Made by a program: the position numbers and the translations under genes | Shown here: piece after piece, positions 28,902 through 38,673 of the stretch | Position numbering within the stretch: the stretch's first letter is position 1 | Layout of the letters: each line of letters starts with the position of its first letter | NCBI RefSeq assembly: GCF_021272345.1 | Contig: NZ_JAJSDQ010000002.1 | Span: 620,001-684,000 of the forward strand | DNA: 64,000 nt | Direction: 5' to 3' | Origin: Ornithinimicrobium sediminis | GTDB lineage: Bacteria > Actinomycetota > Actinomycetes > Actinomycetales > Dermatophilaceae | The notes under the pieces: model-generated | The model's database searches: none | What the model was told of the DNA's origin: nothing | Seen by the model: only the letters and a program-made list of their open reading frames with translations

Positions 28902-31805
28902 GTGGCCAAGGTCCGGGTCTACGAGCTCGCCAAGGAGCTCGGGGTCGAGAGCAAGGAACTGCTCGCCCATCTGAAGGAGCAGGGAGAGTTCGTCCGGTCG
29001 GCGTCGTCGACCATCGAACCCCCTGTCGTTCGCAAGATTCGAGAGAGCCCTCCCGCGGCAGCAGGCAAGCCTGCCCCGGAGAAGAAGAAGCCGGCGTCCG
29101 GCAAGCCCGGCGCCTCCAGCACGCCGTCGCCCACGCCGGGCCCGGCACGTCCCGCGGCTCCTGCGGAGTCCACGCCCGCTGCACCCGGGACCGGCGCTCC
29201 GGCCGCCCCGAAGGACGCAGGCACCGGGTCCGGGACGCCTGCTCCCGGGCCGCGTCCCGGGCCGGCGGCACCCGCTGCCGAGCCCGCCGCTCCCGCTGCC
29301 GAGCCCGCGGCTCCCGCTGCCGAGCCGGCAGCGGACGCCGCAGAGCCGGCTGCCGCCGAGACCAAGGACGCTGCCGCCTCGGCACGCCCCGGACCGCGGC
29401 CCACACCCCGGGCCGAGCGGCCGGAGGGCGGACGTTCCGGGGGGCGCGGCGACGCGTCCCGCCCCGGCGTGAAGCCAGGGCCCCGTCCCGGCAACAACCC
29501 GTTCGCCCCCAGCCAGGGCATGCGCTCCGGCCGTGGTGGCGAGCGCCCCGAGCGCGGGGACCGCGGGGGAGCGTCCCGTCCCGGCAACAACCCCTTCGCC
29601 CCGAGCCAGGGCATGCCCAGGCCCGGTGGCACGCGCGGTGGCCAGTCCGGCCCCGGCGGTCCTCGTCCGGCGGCGCCTCGACCCGGCGGCGCCCGCCCCA
29701 ACCCCGCCATGATGCCCGACCGGGCTGCGGTTCCGCGGCCGGGCGACCGGCCGGCCCGCCCTGGTGGCGGTCGTGGTCGCCCCGGTGCACCCGGTGGTGG
29801 TCCGGGCGGCCCCGGCGGTGCGCCCGGTGGGTTCCGCGGAGGTGGCCGCGGTGGCGGTCCGCGCGGTCGCGGCGGCACCCAGGGTGCCTTCGGTCGTGGC
29901 GGCGGCAAGGTCCGCGGACGCAAGTCGAAGCGGGCCAAGCGCGCAGAGTTCGAGCAGATGCAGGCGCCCGCCATCGGCGGCGTCAACGTCCCACGCGGCA
30001 ACGGCCAGACCGTCACGGTGCGCCGCGGTGCGTCGCTGACCGACTTCGCCGACAAGATCAACGTCGACCCGGCATCGCTGGTGACCGTGCTGTTCCACCT
30101 CGGTGAGATGGCGACGGCGACCCAGTCGTTGGACGAGGTCACCTTCGGTATCCTCGGCTCCGAGCTCGGCTACGACATCCGTCTGGTCTCGCCGGAGGAG
30201 GAGGAGCGCGAGCTCTTCAACGCCTTCAACATCGACCTGGACGCCGAGGCCGACGCCGAGACGGACGAGGACCTGCTCCCGCGGCCCCCGGTCGTCACCG
30301 TCATGGGTCACGTCGACCACGGCAAGACCCGCCTGCTCGACGCGATCCGCGAGGCGGACGTCGCCGAGGGTGAGGCCGGTGGCATCACCCAGCACATCGG
30401 TGCCTACCAGGTCCACGCCGAGCACGAGGACGAGGACCGCGCGATCACCTTCATCGACACCCCGGGGCACGAGGCGTTCACCGCCATGCGTGCACGTGGT
30501 GCGAAGGTGACCGACATCGCGATCCTGGTCGTCGCCGCCGACGACGGTGTCATGCCGCAGACGGTGGAGGCGCTCAACCACGCCCAGGCGGCGGACGTGC
30601 CGGTCGTCGTGGCGGTCAACAAGATCGACGTCGAGGGTGCCAACCCCCAGAAGGTGCGCCAGCAGCTCACCGAGTACAACCTCATCGCCGAGGAGTACGG
30701 CGGCGAGACGCTCTTCGTCGACGTCTCCGCCAAGGCCGGCCAGAACATCGAGGAGCTCCTCGAGGCCGTCCTGCTGACCGCCGACGCTGCGCTGGACATG
30801 CGGGCCAACCCCGACAAGGACGCGCGCGGCGTGGCGATCGAGGCCAACCTGGACCGCGGCCGCGGTCCGGTGGCCACGGTGCTGGTCCAGCAGGGCACCT
30901 TGCGGGTCGGCGACTCGATCGTGGCGGGCGCGGCCCACGGCCGTGTGCGCGCCATGCTCGACGAGCACGGCAACAACGTCGCCGAGGCGACCCCGTCGCG
31001 CCCCGTGCAGGTGCTCGGCCTGGCGTCCGTGCCGCGTGCGGGTGACACCTTCGTGGTGGCCCCGGACGACCGCACGGCCCGGCAGATCGCCGAGAAGCGG
31101 GAGGCTGCTGACCGTCAGGCCTCCCTGGCCAAGGCACGCAAGCGGATCAGCCTGGAGGACCTCAACGAGGCACTCGCCGCCGGCAAGGTGGAGACCCTCA
31201 ACCTCATCCTCAAGGGCGACGTGTCCGGTTCGGTGGAGGCGCTCGAGGACGCGCTCCTGCAGATCGACGTGGGCGAAGAGGTGGACCTGCGCATCATCGA
31301 CCGTGGTGTCGGCGCGATCACCCTCAACAACATCAACCTGGCGATGGCCTCGGACGCGATCATCCTCGGCTTCAACGTGCGGGCCGAGGGACAGAACGCC
31401 GACGTCGCCGACCGCGAGGGCGTCGAGATCCGCTACTACTCGGTGATCTACCAGGCCATCGAGGACATCGAGAACGCGCTCAAGGGCATGCTCAAGCCAG
31501 AGTACGAGGAGTTCGAGACCGGGTCCGCCGAGATCCGCGAGATCTTCCGCTCCTCGAAGTTCGGCAACGTCGCGGGTTCGATCGTGCGCGACGGCGAGAT
31601 CCGTCGCGGCGCCAAGGCACGGATCACGCGCAACGGCGTGGTCGTCACCGAGGGGCTGCAGATCGCCGGTCTGCGGCGCTTCAAGGACGACGTCACCGAG
31701 GTCCGCGAGGGCTTCGAGTGCGGCATCAACCTGGGGTCGTTCAACGACGTCCAGGTCGAGGACGTCATCACGACCTACGAGATGCGGGAGATCCCCCGCA
31801 GCTGA
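28902..31805 (+). CDS. infB: Translation initiation factor IF-2
   Basis: IF-2 is the GTPase that brings initiator tRNA to the 30S subunit. The 967-aa protein opens with the IF2 N-terminal domain ([20 protein letters not shown]), then a long low-complexity region (residues about 45-345) of Pro, Ala, Gly and Arg with repeated NPFAPSQGM blocks. The GTPase domain has GHVDHGKT (about residues 468-475), DTPGHEAF and NKID. The C-terminal domains II-IV follow ([17 protein letters not shown]). The extended, repeat-rich N-terminal region is typical of actinobacteria. A strong terminator follows. Confidence 0.98.
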   Translation: MAKVRVYELAKELGVESKELLAHLKEQGEFVRSASSTIEPPVVRKIRESPPAAAGKPAPEKKKPASGKPGASSTPSPTPGPARPAAPAESTPAAPGTGAPAAPKDAGTGSGTPAPGPRPGPAAPAAEPAAPAAEPAAPAAEPAADAAEPAAAETKDAAASARPGPRPTPRAERPEGGRSGGRGDASRPGVKPGPRPGNNPFAPSQGMRSGRGGERPERGDRGGASRPGNNPFAPSQGMPRPGGTRGGQSGPGGPRPAAPRPGGARPNPAMMPDRAAVPRPGDRPARPGGGRGRPGAPGGGPGGPGGAPGGFRGGGRGGGPRGRGGTQGAFGRGGGKVRGRKSKRAKRAEFEQMQAPAIGGVNVPRGNGQTVTVRRGASLTDFADKINVDPASLVTVLFHLGEMATATQSLDEVTFGILGSELGYDIRLVSPEEEERELFNAFNIDLDAEADAETDEDLLPRPPVVTVMGHVDHGKTRLLDAIREADVAEGEAGGITQHIGAYQVHAEHEDEDRAITFIDTPGHEAFTAMRARGAKVTDIAILVVAADDGVMPQTVEALNHAQAADVPVVVAVNKIDVEGANPQKVRQQLTEYNLIAEEYGGETLFVDVSAKAGQNIEELLEAVLLTADAALDMRANPDKDARGVAIEANLDRGRGPVATVLVQQGTLRVGDSIVAGAAHGRVRAMLDEHGNNVAEATPSRPVQVLGLASVPRAGDTFVVAPDDRTARQIAEKREAADRQASLAKARKRISLEDLNEALAAGKVETLNLILKGDVSGSVEALEDALLQIDVGEEVDLRIIDRGVGAITLNNINLAMASDAIILGFNVRAEGQNADVADREGVEIRYYSVIYQAIEDIENALKGMLKPEYEEFETGSAEIREIFRSSKFGNVAGSIVRDGEIRRGAKARITRNGVVVTEGLQIAGLRRFKDDVTEVREGFECGINLGSFNDVQVEDVITTYEMREIPRS
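29271..29330 (+). repeat. 21-base tandem repeat inside infB
   Basis: The unit CCCGCTGCCGAGCCCGCNGCT is present almost three times in a row and encodes PAAEPAA repeats in the IF-2 linker. Such in-frame repeats change linker length without breaking the gene. Confidence 0.75.
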
Positions 31806-31823
31806 GTGGCCGCTGTCAGCGGC

Positions 31824-31855
31824 AGGGCCGGACACCCGCACGGGTGTCCGGCCCT
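31824..31855 (+). terminator. Intrinsic terminator after infB
   Basis: A perfect 15-bp inverted repeat (arm AGGGCCGGACACCCG) with a two-base gap lies 18 bases after the infB stop. It is the strongest hairpin in this part of the window and would separate infB from rbfA, which has its own -10 at 31888. Confidence 0.75.
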
Positions 31856-31887
31856 CGCCGTGGCGACGACACGGCCGAGCCCACACC

Positions 31888-31893
31888 TAGACT
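31888..31893 (+). promoter_or_regulatory. Predicted -10 element of rbfA-truB
   Basis: TAGACT lies 39 bases before the rbfA ATG, after the infB terminator. The leader carries GAGGAGG just upstream of the start. Confidence 0.45.
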
Positions 31894-31931
31894 GGTCCGG
31901 CACCGCCCCGCCCGTCATCCGAGGAGGAGTC

Positions 31932-32393
31932 ATGGCTGATCCCGCCCGCGCACGCAAGGTCGCCGAGCGCATCAAGGTGCTCGTCACCCAGGGCCTGGAC
32001 ACGCTGGTCAAGGACCCCCGGCTCGGGTTCACCACCGTCACCGACGTCAGGGTCACCGGTGACCTGCAGCAGGCGTCGGTCTTCTACACCGTGCTGGGCG
32101 AGGACGCGGACCGGGCCGCCACCGCGGAGGTCCTCGAGGCCTACCGAGGGCGGCTGCGCTCCTTCGTGGGCAAGGGCCTGGGCATCCGGCTCACGCCCAC
32201 CCTGGAGTTCGTGCCCGACGCGCTGCCCGAGGACGCCGCCCACCTCGACGAGGTGCTGCGCCAGGTCCAGCAGCGCGACGCAGAGCTGGCTGCGGCGCGC
32301 GACGCGGCGGCGTATGCCGGGGAGCCCGACCCCTACCGCAAGCCGCGCGACGAGGACGAGGACGTCGAGGGCCTCGACCCGGACCGCGGGTGA
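31932..32393 (+). CDS. rbfA: 30S ribosome-binding factor RbfA
   Basis: RbfA (153 aa) binds the 30S subunit during 16S rRNA maturation and cold adaptation. It has a KH-like fold with [19 protein letters not shown] at the start, [19 protein letters not shown] and [12 protein letters not shown]. The C-terminal tail is acidic. A GAGGAGG site precedes the ATG; in-frame codons further upstream overlap the terminator and promoter. The stop overlaps the truB GTG (GTGA). Confidence 0.95.
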   Translation: MADPARARKVAERIKVLVTQGLDTLVKDPRLGFTTVTDVRVTGDLQQASVFYTVLGEDADRAATAEVLEAYRGRLRSFVGKGLGIRLTPTLEFVPDALPEDAAHLDEVLRQVQQRDAELAAARDAAAYAGEPDPYRKPRDEDEDVEGLDPDRG

Positions 32394-33319
32394 GGGTGCG
32401 CGGTCCCGGGGTCGCTGACGACAGCAGGCAGGTCGGGGACGGCCTGCTGGTCGTGGACAAGCCGGCCGGGTGGACCAGCCACGACGTGGTCGGTCGGGTC
32501 CGGCGGCTGTGCGGCACGCGCCGAGTGGGCCACGCGGGCACCCTGGACCCCATGGCGACCGGAGTCCTGGTCCTGGGGGTCAACCGCGGCACGAAGCTGC
32601 TCACCTACCTGGTCGGGTGCGACAAGTCCTACACCGCCACCATCCGGCTCGGGCAGTCGACCGTGACCGACGACGCCGAGGGTGAGGTCACGCAGGACCA
32701 CGACGCGTCCGGGCTCGACCGGGCGCGCATCGAGGCCGCTGTGGGCACGTTGACCGGTGCGATCCAGCAGGTCCCCAGCTCCGTCAGCGCGATCAAGGTC
32801 GACGGCAGGAGGTCCTACGCCCGGGTGCGCTCGGGCGAGGACGTCGAGCTCCGTGCCCGTCCCGTCACCGTCCACCGGTTCGACGTGCTGGAGGTGCGCA
32901 CCGCCCGCGAGCCCCGGCATACCGACGTCGACGTGGAGGTCGAGGTGAGCTCGGGCACCTACGTGCGTGCCCTGGCGCGTGACCTCGGCGCAGTGCTGGG
33001 GGTGGGGGGGCACCTGACCGCGCTGCGGCGCACCCGGGTCGGCGACATCGACCTCGACCAGGCGGTCACCCTGACCGCGGCCGAGGGTGACCCGGGGTCC
33101 CGCCTGGTCCCGCTGGCCGACGCCGCCGCCGCGGTCATGCCGGTGCGGCACCTCGACGAGGAGCAGGCGCGCGCCCTCGGCTACGGCGGACGCGTCGAGT
33201 CGGAGCAGCCCGGGCGTCGTGACCCGGTCGCGGCGCTGGGCCCGGCCGGCGAGCTGGTCGCCGTGCTCGACGAGTCAGCAGCCCGGACGCGCAGTCACGT
33301 CGTCTTCGCGCCCCGCTAG
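32390..33319 (+). CDS. truB: tRNA pseudouridine(55) synthase TruB
   Basis: TruB (309 aa) makes pseudouridine 55 in the T loop of tRNAs. It shows [16 protein letters not shown], the catalytic [14 protein letters not shown] with the active Asp, and the [17 protein letters not shown] and [14 protein letters not shown] segments. The C-terminal region is the short actinobacterial type. The GTG start overlaps the rbfA stop by four bases, so it is coupled. This is a housekeeping enzyme in its usual place. Confidence 0.96.
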   Translation: MRVRGPGVADDSRQVGDGLLVVDKPAGWTSHDVVGRVRRLCGTRRVGHAGTLDPMATGVLVLGVNRGTKLLTYLVGCDKSYTATIRLGQSTVTDDAEGEVTQDHDASGLDRARIEAAVGTLTGAIQQVPSSVSAIKVDGRRSYARVRSGEDVELRARPVTVHRFDVLEVRTAREPRHTDVDVEVEVSSGTYVRALARDLGAVLGVGGHLTALRRTRVGDIDLDQAVTLTAAEGDPGSRLVPLADAAAAVMPVRHLDEEQARALGYGGRVESEQPGRRDPVAALGPAGELVAVLDESAARTRSHVVFAPR

Positions 33320-33324
33320 GCAGT

Positions 33325-33330
33325 TAGAGT
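33325..33330 (+). promoter_or_regulatory. Predicted -10 of a leaderless ribF promoter
   Basis: TAGAGT ends 8 bases before the GTG at 33338. No ribosome site is present, and an alternative in-frame GTG at 33329 would overlap this element. Confidence 0.45.
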
Positions 33331-33337
33331 GGCCGCC

Positions 33338-34300
33338 GTGCACCGCTGGACCGACCTGGAGCAGATCCCTCCCGACCTGGGCCCGACGGTCGTGACCCTG
33401 GGCAACTTCGACGGCGTCCACCGCGGCCACCGTGCGGTGCTCGACACCGTCGTCCGCATCGCGCACGCCCGCTCGGCAGCTGCCGTGGCCATCACCTTCG
33501 ACCCTCACCCGGTCGCCGTGCTCCACCCGGAACGGGCTCCGGAGCAGATCACCGGGCTGCAGCACCGGCTCGACCTGCTCGACCGCTGCGGGCTGGACGC
33601 GACGCTCGTGCTGGAGTTCACCCGGGAGTTCGCCCGGCTCACCCCGGAGGACTTCGTCCGGCAGACCTTCGTGGAGGCCCTCCGTGCCCAGGTCGTGGTG
33701 GTCGGCGAGGACACGCGCTTCGGCGTGCACAACTCGGGGGACATCACCACGATGCGCGCGCTCGGGGAGCGCTACGGCTTCGAGGTGGTCACCCAGGACC
33801 CCGTCGGGGAGTGCACGCACGGGCAGCGCACATGGTCCTCCACGCGGCTCAGGTCAGCACTGCGGGCCGGAGACGTCGCCACGGCCGCAGAGGTGCTCGG
33901 CCGGGCCCACCGCGTGACCGGCACGGTCGTGCACGGTCACCACCGGGGTCGTGAGCTCGGCTACCCCACGGCTAACCTCGGTCCGGACAGCGAGGGTATG
34001 GTGCCCGGCGACGGCGTGTACGCCGGGTGGCTCGAGCGCCCCTCCCTGCCGGAGGACCACGAGGACCATCGGCTCCCCGCCGCGATCTCCGTCGGGACCA
34101 ACCCGACCTTCGACGACGTGCTGGAGCGCACCGTCGAGGCCTACGTCTTGGACCGCACCGACCTCGACCTCTACGACGAGCGTGTCGCCGTCGACTTCGT
34201 CGCCCGGCTGCGCGGCAACCTGCGCTTCGAGACCGTCGCCCAGCTCTCACAGCAGATGGCGCGCGACGTGACCGCCAGCCGTTCCCTGCTCCTGGGCTGA
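33338..34300 (+). CDS. ribF: Bifunctional riboflavin kinase/FAD synthetase
   Basis: RibF (320 aa) makes FMN and then FAD from riboflavin. The N-terminal adenylyltransferase has VTLGNFDGVHRGHRAVLD and ITFDPHPVAVLHPE; the C-terminal flavokinase has GRELGYPTANLG and EAYVLDRTDLDLYDERV. The start at 33338 (GTG, VHRWTDLEQIP) is chosen from the leaderless promoter layout. In many actinobacteria rpsO and pnp follow ribF; here rodA follows one base after the stop. Confidence 0.94.
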   Translation: MHRWTDLEQIPPDLGPTVVTLGNFDGVHRGHRAVLDTVVRIAHARSAAAVAITFDPHPVAVLHPERAPEQITGLQHRLDLLDRCGLDATLVLEFTREFARLTPEDFVRQTFVEALRAQVVVVGEDTRFGVHNSGDITTMRALGERYGFEVVTQDPVGECTHGQRTWSSTRLRSALRAGDVATAAEVLGRAHRVTGTVVHGHHRGRELGYPTANLGPDSEGMVPGDGVYAGWLERPSLPEDHEDHRLPAAISVGTNPTFDDVLERTVEAYVLDRTDLDLYDERVAVDFVARLRGNLRFETVAQLSQQMARDVTASRSLLLG

Positions 34301-34301
34301 C

Positions 34302-35438
34302 ATGCCGTCCTCGGCCCCCGGGAGCGTGCGCACCCGGTACCTGCGCACCGACTGGGGGCTGTACGTCGCCGCCCTGGGCCTGTCCCTGGTCGGGGCGCTC
34401 CTGGTGTGGTCGGCGACCCATGAGCGGGTCGGTGCGGCGCTGACCGTGCGCCACCTGGTGAACACCACGGTCGGGCTGACGGTGGCGGTCCTGCTCGTGC
34501 GGGTCGACGTGCGGTGGCTGCGGGCCGCCGCTCCGTGGGCGTACCTCGCCGGGATGGTGGGCCTGCTGGTCGTGCTCGGCCCGTGGGGCCAGACGGTCAA
34601 CGGGTCACGGTCCTGGCTGTTCCTGCCGGGCGGGTTCTCGCTCCAGCCTGCGGAGCTGGCCAAGATCTCCCTGTGCATCGGGCTGGCCATGATCCTGGCC
34701 TCCGGGCGCGACCCCGGTCGACGTCCCGGTGCCGCCGAGGTGCTGCCGGCCTGGGTGCTCGGTGGTGTGCCCGTGCTGCTGGTCCTCGCCCAGCCCGACC
34801 TCGGCACCGCGGTGGTCCTGGCGGCGATGACGGTGGGCGTCGTGGCCACCTCGGGGGCGGCGTGGTGGTGGACCGCGACGGCGGCGGCGGGGACGGCCAC
34901 CGCGGTGGTCGCTGCGGTGCGGGTGCCGCTGCTCGACCGCTACCAGGTCGACCGGCTCCTGGCGTTCGCCGACCCGTCGCTGGACCCGGAGGGCATCGGC
35001 TACCAGACCCGACAGGCGCGGATCGCCATCGGCAGCGGGGGGTGGGAGGGGACCGGGCTGGGCTCCGGCCCGCGCACCCAGGGTGGCTACGTGCCCTTCC
35101 AGGAGACGGACTTCGTCTTCTCGGTGGCCGGTGAGGAGCTGGGGTTCTGGGGGGCGGCCGGACTCGTGGTGCTCCTGGGCTTCCTCGTCATGAGAGCACT
35201 CTGGGTCGCCGTGGTGACCGACGACCCCTTCGGTCGCCTCGTCGCCGTCGGGGTGGCGACGTGGTTCGCGTTCCAGACCTTCCAGAACATCGCGATGAAC
35301 CTGGGACTGGTGCCCGTGACCGGGCTGCCGCTGCCCTTCGTCTCCTACGGCGGGTCCTCGATGCTGGCCTGCTGGATGGCGGTGGGGCTGCTCGCATCGG
35401 CCCAGCACACCGGGCGTCGGCCTACCCTGGTGCCATGA
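34302..35438 (+). CDS. rodA: SEDS peptidoglycan glycosyltransferase RodA
   Basis: A 378-aa polytopic membrane protein of the SEDS family that polymerises lipid II. Key segments are NGSRSWLFLPGGFSLQPAELAKI, the AQPDLGTAVVLA motif with the functional Asp, and the C-terminal VTGLPLPFVSYGGSSML. Elongation-type RodA proteins normally work with a class B PBP encoded next to them together with mreBCD; none of these is found here, which fits a coccus. The start follows the ribF stop by one base and the stop overlaps the next ATG (ATGA). Confidence 0.9.
   Translation: MPSSAPGSVRTRYLRTDWGLYVAALGLSLVGALLVWSATHERVGAALTVRHLVNTTVGLTVAVLLVRVDVRWLRAAAPWAYLAGMVGLLVVLGPWGQTVNGSRSWLFLPGGFSLQPAELAKISLCIGLAMILASGRDPGRRPGAAEVLPAWVLGGVPVLLVLAQPDLGTAVVLAAMTVGVVATSGAAWWWTATAAAGTATAVVAAVRVPLLDRYQVDRLLAFADPSLDPEGIGYQTRQARIAIGSGGWEGTGLGSGPRTQGGYVPFQETDFVFSVAGEELGFWGAAGLVVLLGFLVMRALWVAVVTDDPFGRLVAVGVATWFAFQTFQNIAMNLGLVPVTGLPLPFVSYGGSSMLACWMAVGLLASAQHTGRRPTLVP
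35423..35428 (+). promoter_or_regulatory. Predicted -10 of a leaderless promoter for the radical-SAM gene
   Basis: TACCCT ends 7 bases before the ATG at 35435, inside the last codons of rodA. The gene may be both coupled to rodA and separately transcribed. Confidence 0.45.
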
Positions 35439-37405
35439 CCTCCACTCCGAGCCGAGCACCCGGCGAGAGCATCTTCGAGTCCCTGGAGCCGCTGCTGGAG
35501 GAGGTCACCAAGCCGGTGCAGTACATCGGCGGTGAGCTCAACTCCCGCACGAAGGACTGGCACGTCGGCGGACACGGTCCCCTCGGGGAGGAGGGCACGG
35601 TGCGATGGGCGCTGATGTATCCCGACGCCTACGAGGTCGGCCTGCCCAACCAGGGCGTCATGATCCTCTACGAGGTGCTCAACGAGCACCCCCACGCGCT
35701 GGCGGAGCGTACGTATGCCGTGTGGCCAGACCTGGAGGCGCTGATGCGCGAGCGAGGAGTGCCGCAGTTCACCGTCGACGGCCACCGCGCGGTCGGCGAC
35801 TTCGACGTGCTGGGCCTGTCGTTCGCCACCGAGCTCGGCTACACCAACATGCTCACGGCACTCGACCTCGCCGGGATCCCCCTGCACGCCAGGGACCGGA
35901 CCCTGGAGCACCCCATCGTGCTGGCCGGCGGACACGCTGCGTTCAACCCCGAGCCGATCGCCGACTTCGTCGACGCCGCGGTCATCGGTGACGGCGAGGA
36001 GGCGGTGCTGGCCGCGACGGAGATCATCCGTGCCTGGAAGCTCGCCGGGCGGCCCGGTGGGCGCGGGGAGGTGCTCGCCCGTCTGGCCGCGACGGGTGGG
36101 GTGTACGTGCCCGCGTTCTACACGGTCGACTACCTGGAGGACGGCCGCATCCAGCGGGTCGCGCCGCGCCGGCCCGGCGTGCCGTGGCGGGTGTCCAAGC
36201 ACACGGTCATGGACCTCGACGCCTGGCCCTACCCCAAGCAGCCCCTGGTGCCGGTCACCGAGTCGGTCCACGAGCGGATGAGTGTGGAGATCTTCCGCGG
36301 CTGCACCCGCGGGTGCCGGTTCTGCCAGGCCGGGATGATCACCCGGCCGGTGCGCGAACGCTCGATCACCGGCATCGGCGAGATGGTGCAGCGTGGGCTG
36401 GACAGCACCGGCTACGAGGAGGTGGGGCTGCTCTCGCTCTCCAGCGCCGACCACTCGGAGATCGGTGACATCGCCAAGGGCCTGGCCGACCGCTACGAGG
36501 GCACGCAGACGGGCCTGTCCCTGCCCTCGACCCGGGTCGACGCCTTCAACATCGACCTCGCCAACGAGCTGACCCGCAACGGGCGGCGCTCCGGGCTCAC
36601 GTTCGCTCCCGAGGGAGGCAGTGAGCGGATGCGCCGGGTGATCAACAAGATGGTGACGGAGGACGACCTCATCCGCACCGTCGCGGCCGCCTATGCCGCG
36701 GGGTGGCGACAGGTGAAGCTCTACTTCATGTGTGGGCTGCCGACGGAGACCGACGAGGACGTGCTGCAGATCGCCGAGGTCGCCAAGCGGGTCATCGACA
36801 CCGGACGCGAGGTCAGCGGCCGCAGGGACATCCGGTGCACGGTCTCGATCGGGGGTTTCGTGCCCAAGCCGCACACCCCCTTCCAGTGGGCGGCGCAGCT
36901 GGGGGCCGAGGAGACCGATGCCCGCCTCGCGAGGCTGCGGGAGGCCCTGCGGGCCGACCGCCGGTACGGCTCGGCCATCGGGTTCCGCTACCACGACGGC
37001 CAGCCGGGCATCGTCGAAGGGCTGCTGTCACGCGGCGACCGCCGCCTCGGTGCCGTCATCGAGCAGGTGTGGCGTGACGGGGGCCGGTTCGACGGCTGGA
37101 GCGAGCACTTCTCCTACCAGCGGTGGATGAGCGCGGCCGAGCGCGTGCTGGCCGGCACCCCGGTGGACGTCGCGTGGTTCACCACGCGGGAGCGGGGGGA
37201 GAGCGAGGTGCTGCCGTGGGACCACCTCGACTCCGGGCTGGACAAGGAGTGGCTCTGGGACGACTGGCAGGACGCCCTGGACGGTCGCGAGGTCGAGGAC
37301 TGCCGTTGGACCCCGTGCTTCGACTGCGGGGTCTGCCCGCAGATGAACACGGCGATCCAGGTGGGCCCGACCGGCAAGAGGCTGCTGCCGCTCAGCGTCG
37401 TCTGA
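35435..37405 (+). CDS. B12-binding-domain radical SAM protein (TIGR03960 type)
   Basis: A 656-aa protein with an N-terminal cobalamin-binding-like Rossmann domain (ALMYPDAYEVGLPNQGVMILYEVLN, LSFATELGYTNMLTALDLAG) and a radical SAM domain with the cluster motif CTRGCRFCQ and the GLTFAPEGGSERMR segment. The C terminus has a Cys-rich CFDCGVCPQ motif that may bind a second cluster. In most actinobacteria its partner, a DUF2344 protein, is directly downstream; here the partner is at 41.1 kb. The likely role is RNA or ribosome-related modification, inferred from the constant linkage to rne and ribosomal genes. Confidence 0.92.
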   Translation: MTSTPSRAPGESIFESLEPLLEEVTKPVQYIGGELNSRTKDWHVGGHGPLGEEGTVRWALMYPDAYEVGLPNQGVMILYEVLNEHPHALAERTYAVWPDLEALMRERGVPQFTVDGHRAVGDFDVLGLSFATELGYTNMLTALDLAGIPLHARDRTLEHPIVLAGGHAAFNPEPIADFVDAAVIGDGEEAVLAATEIIRAWKLAGRPGGRGEVLARLAATGGVYVPAFYTVDYLEDGRIQRVAPRRPGVPWRVSKHTVMDLDAWPYPKQPLVPVTESVHERMSVEIFRGCTRGCRFCQAGMITRPVRERSITGIGEMVQRGLDSTGYEEVGLLSLSSADHSEIGDIAKGLADRYEGTQTGLSLPSTRVDAFNIDLANELTRNGRRSGLTFAPEGGSERMRRVINKMVTEDDLIRTVAAAYAAGWRQVKLYFMCGLPTETDEDVLQIAEVAKRVIDTGREVSGRRDIRCTVSIGGFVPKPHTPFQWAAQLGAEETDARLARLREALRADRRYGSAIGFRYHDGQPGIVEGLLSRGDRRLGAVIEQVWRDGGRFDGWSEHFSYQRWMSAAERVLAGTPVDVAWFTTRERGESEVLPWDHLDSGLDKEWLWDDWQDALDGREVEDCRWTPCFDCGVCPQMNTAIQVGPTGKRLLPLSVV

Positions 37406-37484
37406 CCGGGGGCGGGCGCCCGAGGTCACGATCCGCTCCGGCCGCGAGGCACGCAGCACCATCGGCGTCGACGGCCAGGCTCGC

Positions 37485-38651
37485 TCAGAGCATGCGGACG
37501 CGGATGACTCCCGCGATCGAGCGCAGGCGCTCGGCCAGGGAGGCCGGCAGGCCCCCGTCGACGTCGATCAGGGTGTAGGCGATCTCGCCCTTCGACTTGT
37601 TGAGCAGGTCCGCCAGGTTGAGGCCTGCCTCGGCCAGGGTGCCGGAGATCTGGCCCACCATGTTGGGCACGTTGGCGTTGACGATGGCGACCCGCGTGGC
37701 GCCGGCGCTGCGAGGCAGCTGCGCCTCCGGGAAGTTGACGCTGTTGCGGATGGTCCCGTCCAGCAGGTAGTCGCGCATCTGGTCGGCCGCCATGACGGCG
37801 CAGTTCTCCTCCGCCTCGGCCGTCGACGCACCCAGGTGGGGCAGGGCCACGACCTTGGGGTGAGCGACGAGTGTCGGGGAGGGGAAGTCACAGATGTAGG
37901 CGTGCAGCCGACCGTCGTCGAGCGCCGAGACCACCGCCTGCTCGTCGACGATCCCACCGCGGGCGAAGTTGAGGATGGTCGCCCCCGGCTTCATCCTGTC
38001 GAGCTGCTCGGCACCCACGAGGCCCCTGGTGGCGTCCACCAAGGGCACGTGCGCGGTGACCATGTCGGCGCGGCGGAAGAGCTCGTCCAGCGAGGTCGCC
38101 TGCTGCACCGACGAGTTGAGCTGCCACGCCCGGGTCACGGTCAGTGCAGGGTCGTAGCCCAGGACCCGCATGCCCAGGCCTGCGGCCGCGTTGGCGACGA
38201 GCACCCCGATGGCACCCAGGCCGATGACTCCCAGGGTGCGACCGGGCAGCTCGAACCCGGCGAACTGCTTCTTGGCCTGCTCCACCGCCGGGTCCAGGTC
38301 TCCCGCGTCGTCGGTGAGGTCGGCGGTGAACCTCGCCGCCGGCCAGATGTTGCGGGCGGCCAGCAGCATGCCGGCGATGACCAGCTCCTTCACGGCGTTG
38401 GCGTTGGCGCCTGGGGTGTTGAACACCACCACCCCGCGCTCGCTCATCCGGGCCACAGGCACGTTGTTGGTGCCCGCCCCCGCCCGGGCGATGGCGAGCA
38501 CGGACTCGTCGACGGGCTCCTTGTGGAGGTCCGCGGACCGCAGCAGGATGCCCTGCGGAGAGGAGACGTCGGGGCCGACCTCGAAGTCCCGAGGCAGGCG
38601 GGCGAGCCCGATCGGGCTGATGGCGTTGTAGGTCCTGATGCGCTGGGTCAT
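37485..38651 (-). CDS. serA: D-3-phosphoglycerate dehydrogenase, short type with ACT domain
   Basis: SerA oxidises 3-phosphoglycerate to phosphohydroxypyruvate, the first step of serine synthesis. The 388-aa protein has the NAD fold GVIGLGAIGVLVANAAAG, the catalytic Arg of NFARGGIVDE and the His of LPHLGAST, and a C-terminal ACT domain from about residue 315 (VAIVNANVPNMVGQISGTLAEAG) for serine feedback. It lacks the ~130-aa intervening domain of the long mycobacterial form. It lies 22 bases after serC on the minus strand, forming a serC-serA operon. Confidence 0.95.
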   Translation of the reverse strand: MTQRIRTYNAISPIGLARLPRDFEVGPDVSSPQGILLRSADLHKEPVDESVLAIARAGAGTNNVPVARMSERGVVVFNTPGANANAVKELVIAGMLLAARNIWPAARFTADLTDDAGDLDPAVEQAKKQFAGFELPGRTLGVIGLGAIGVLVANAAAGLGMRVLGYDPALTVTRAWQLNSSVQQATSLDELFRRADMVTAHVPLVDATRGLVGAEQLDRMKPGATILNFARGGIVDEQAVVSALDDGRLHAYICDFPSPTLVAHPKVVALPHLGASTAEAEENCAVMAADQMRDYLLDGTIRNSVNFPEAQLPRSAGATRVAIVNANVPNMVGQISGTLAEAGLNLADLLNKSKGEIAYTLIDVDGGLPASLAERLRSIAGVIRVRML

Positions 38652-38673
38652 GGTCGTGTCCGCAGTCGGCCGC

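Noticed and set aside
29500-29640. Repeated NPFAPSQGM blocks considered as an inserted element
   Set aside because: They are part of the normal low-complexity N-terminal region of actinobacterial IF-2 and stay in frame.
28845-31886. A 1013-codon minus-strand frame
   Set aside because: Exact antisense of infB, with repetitive composition from the IF-2 linker; no known domain.
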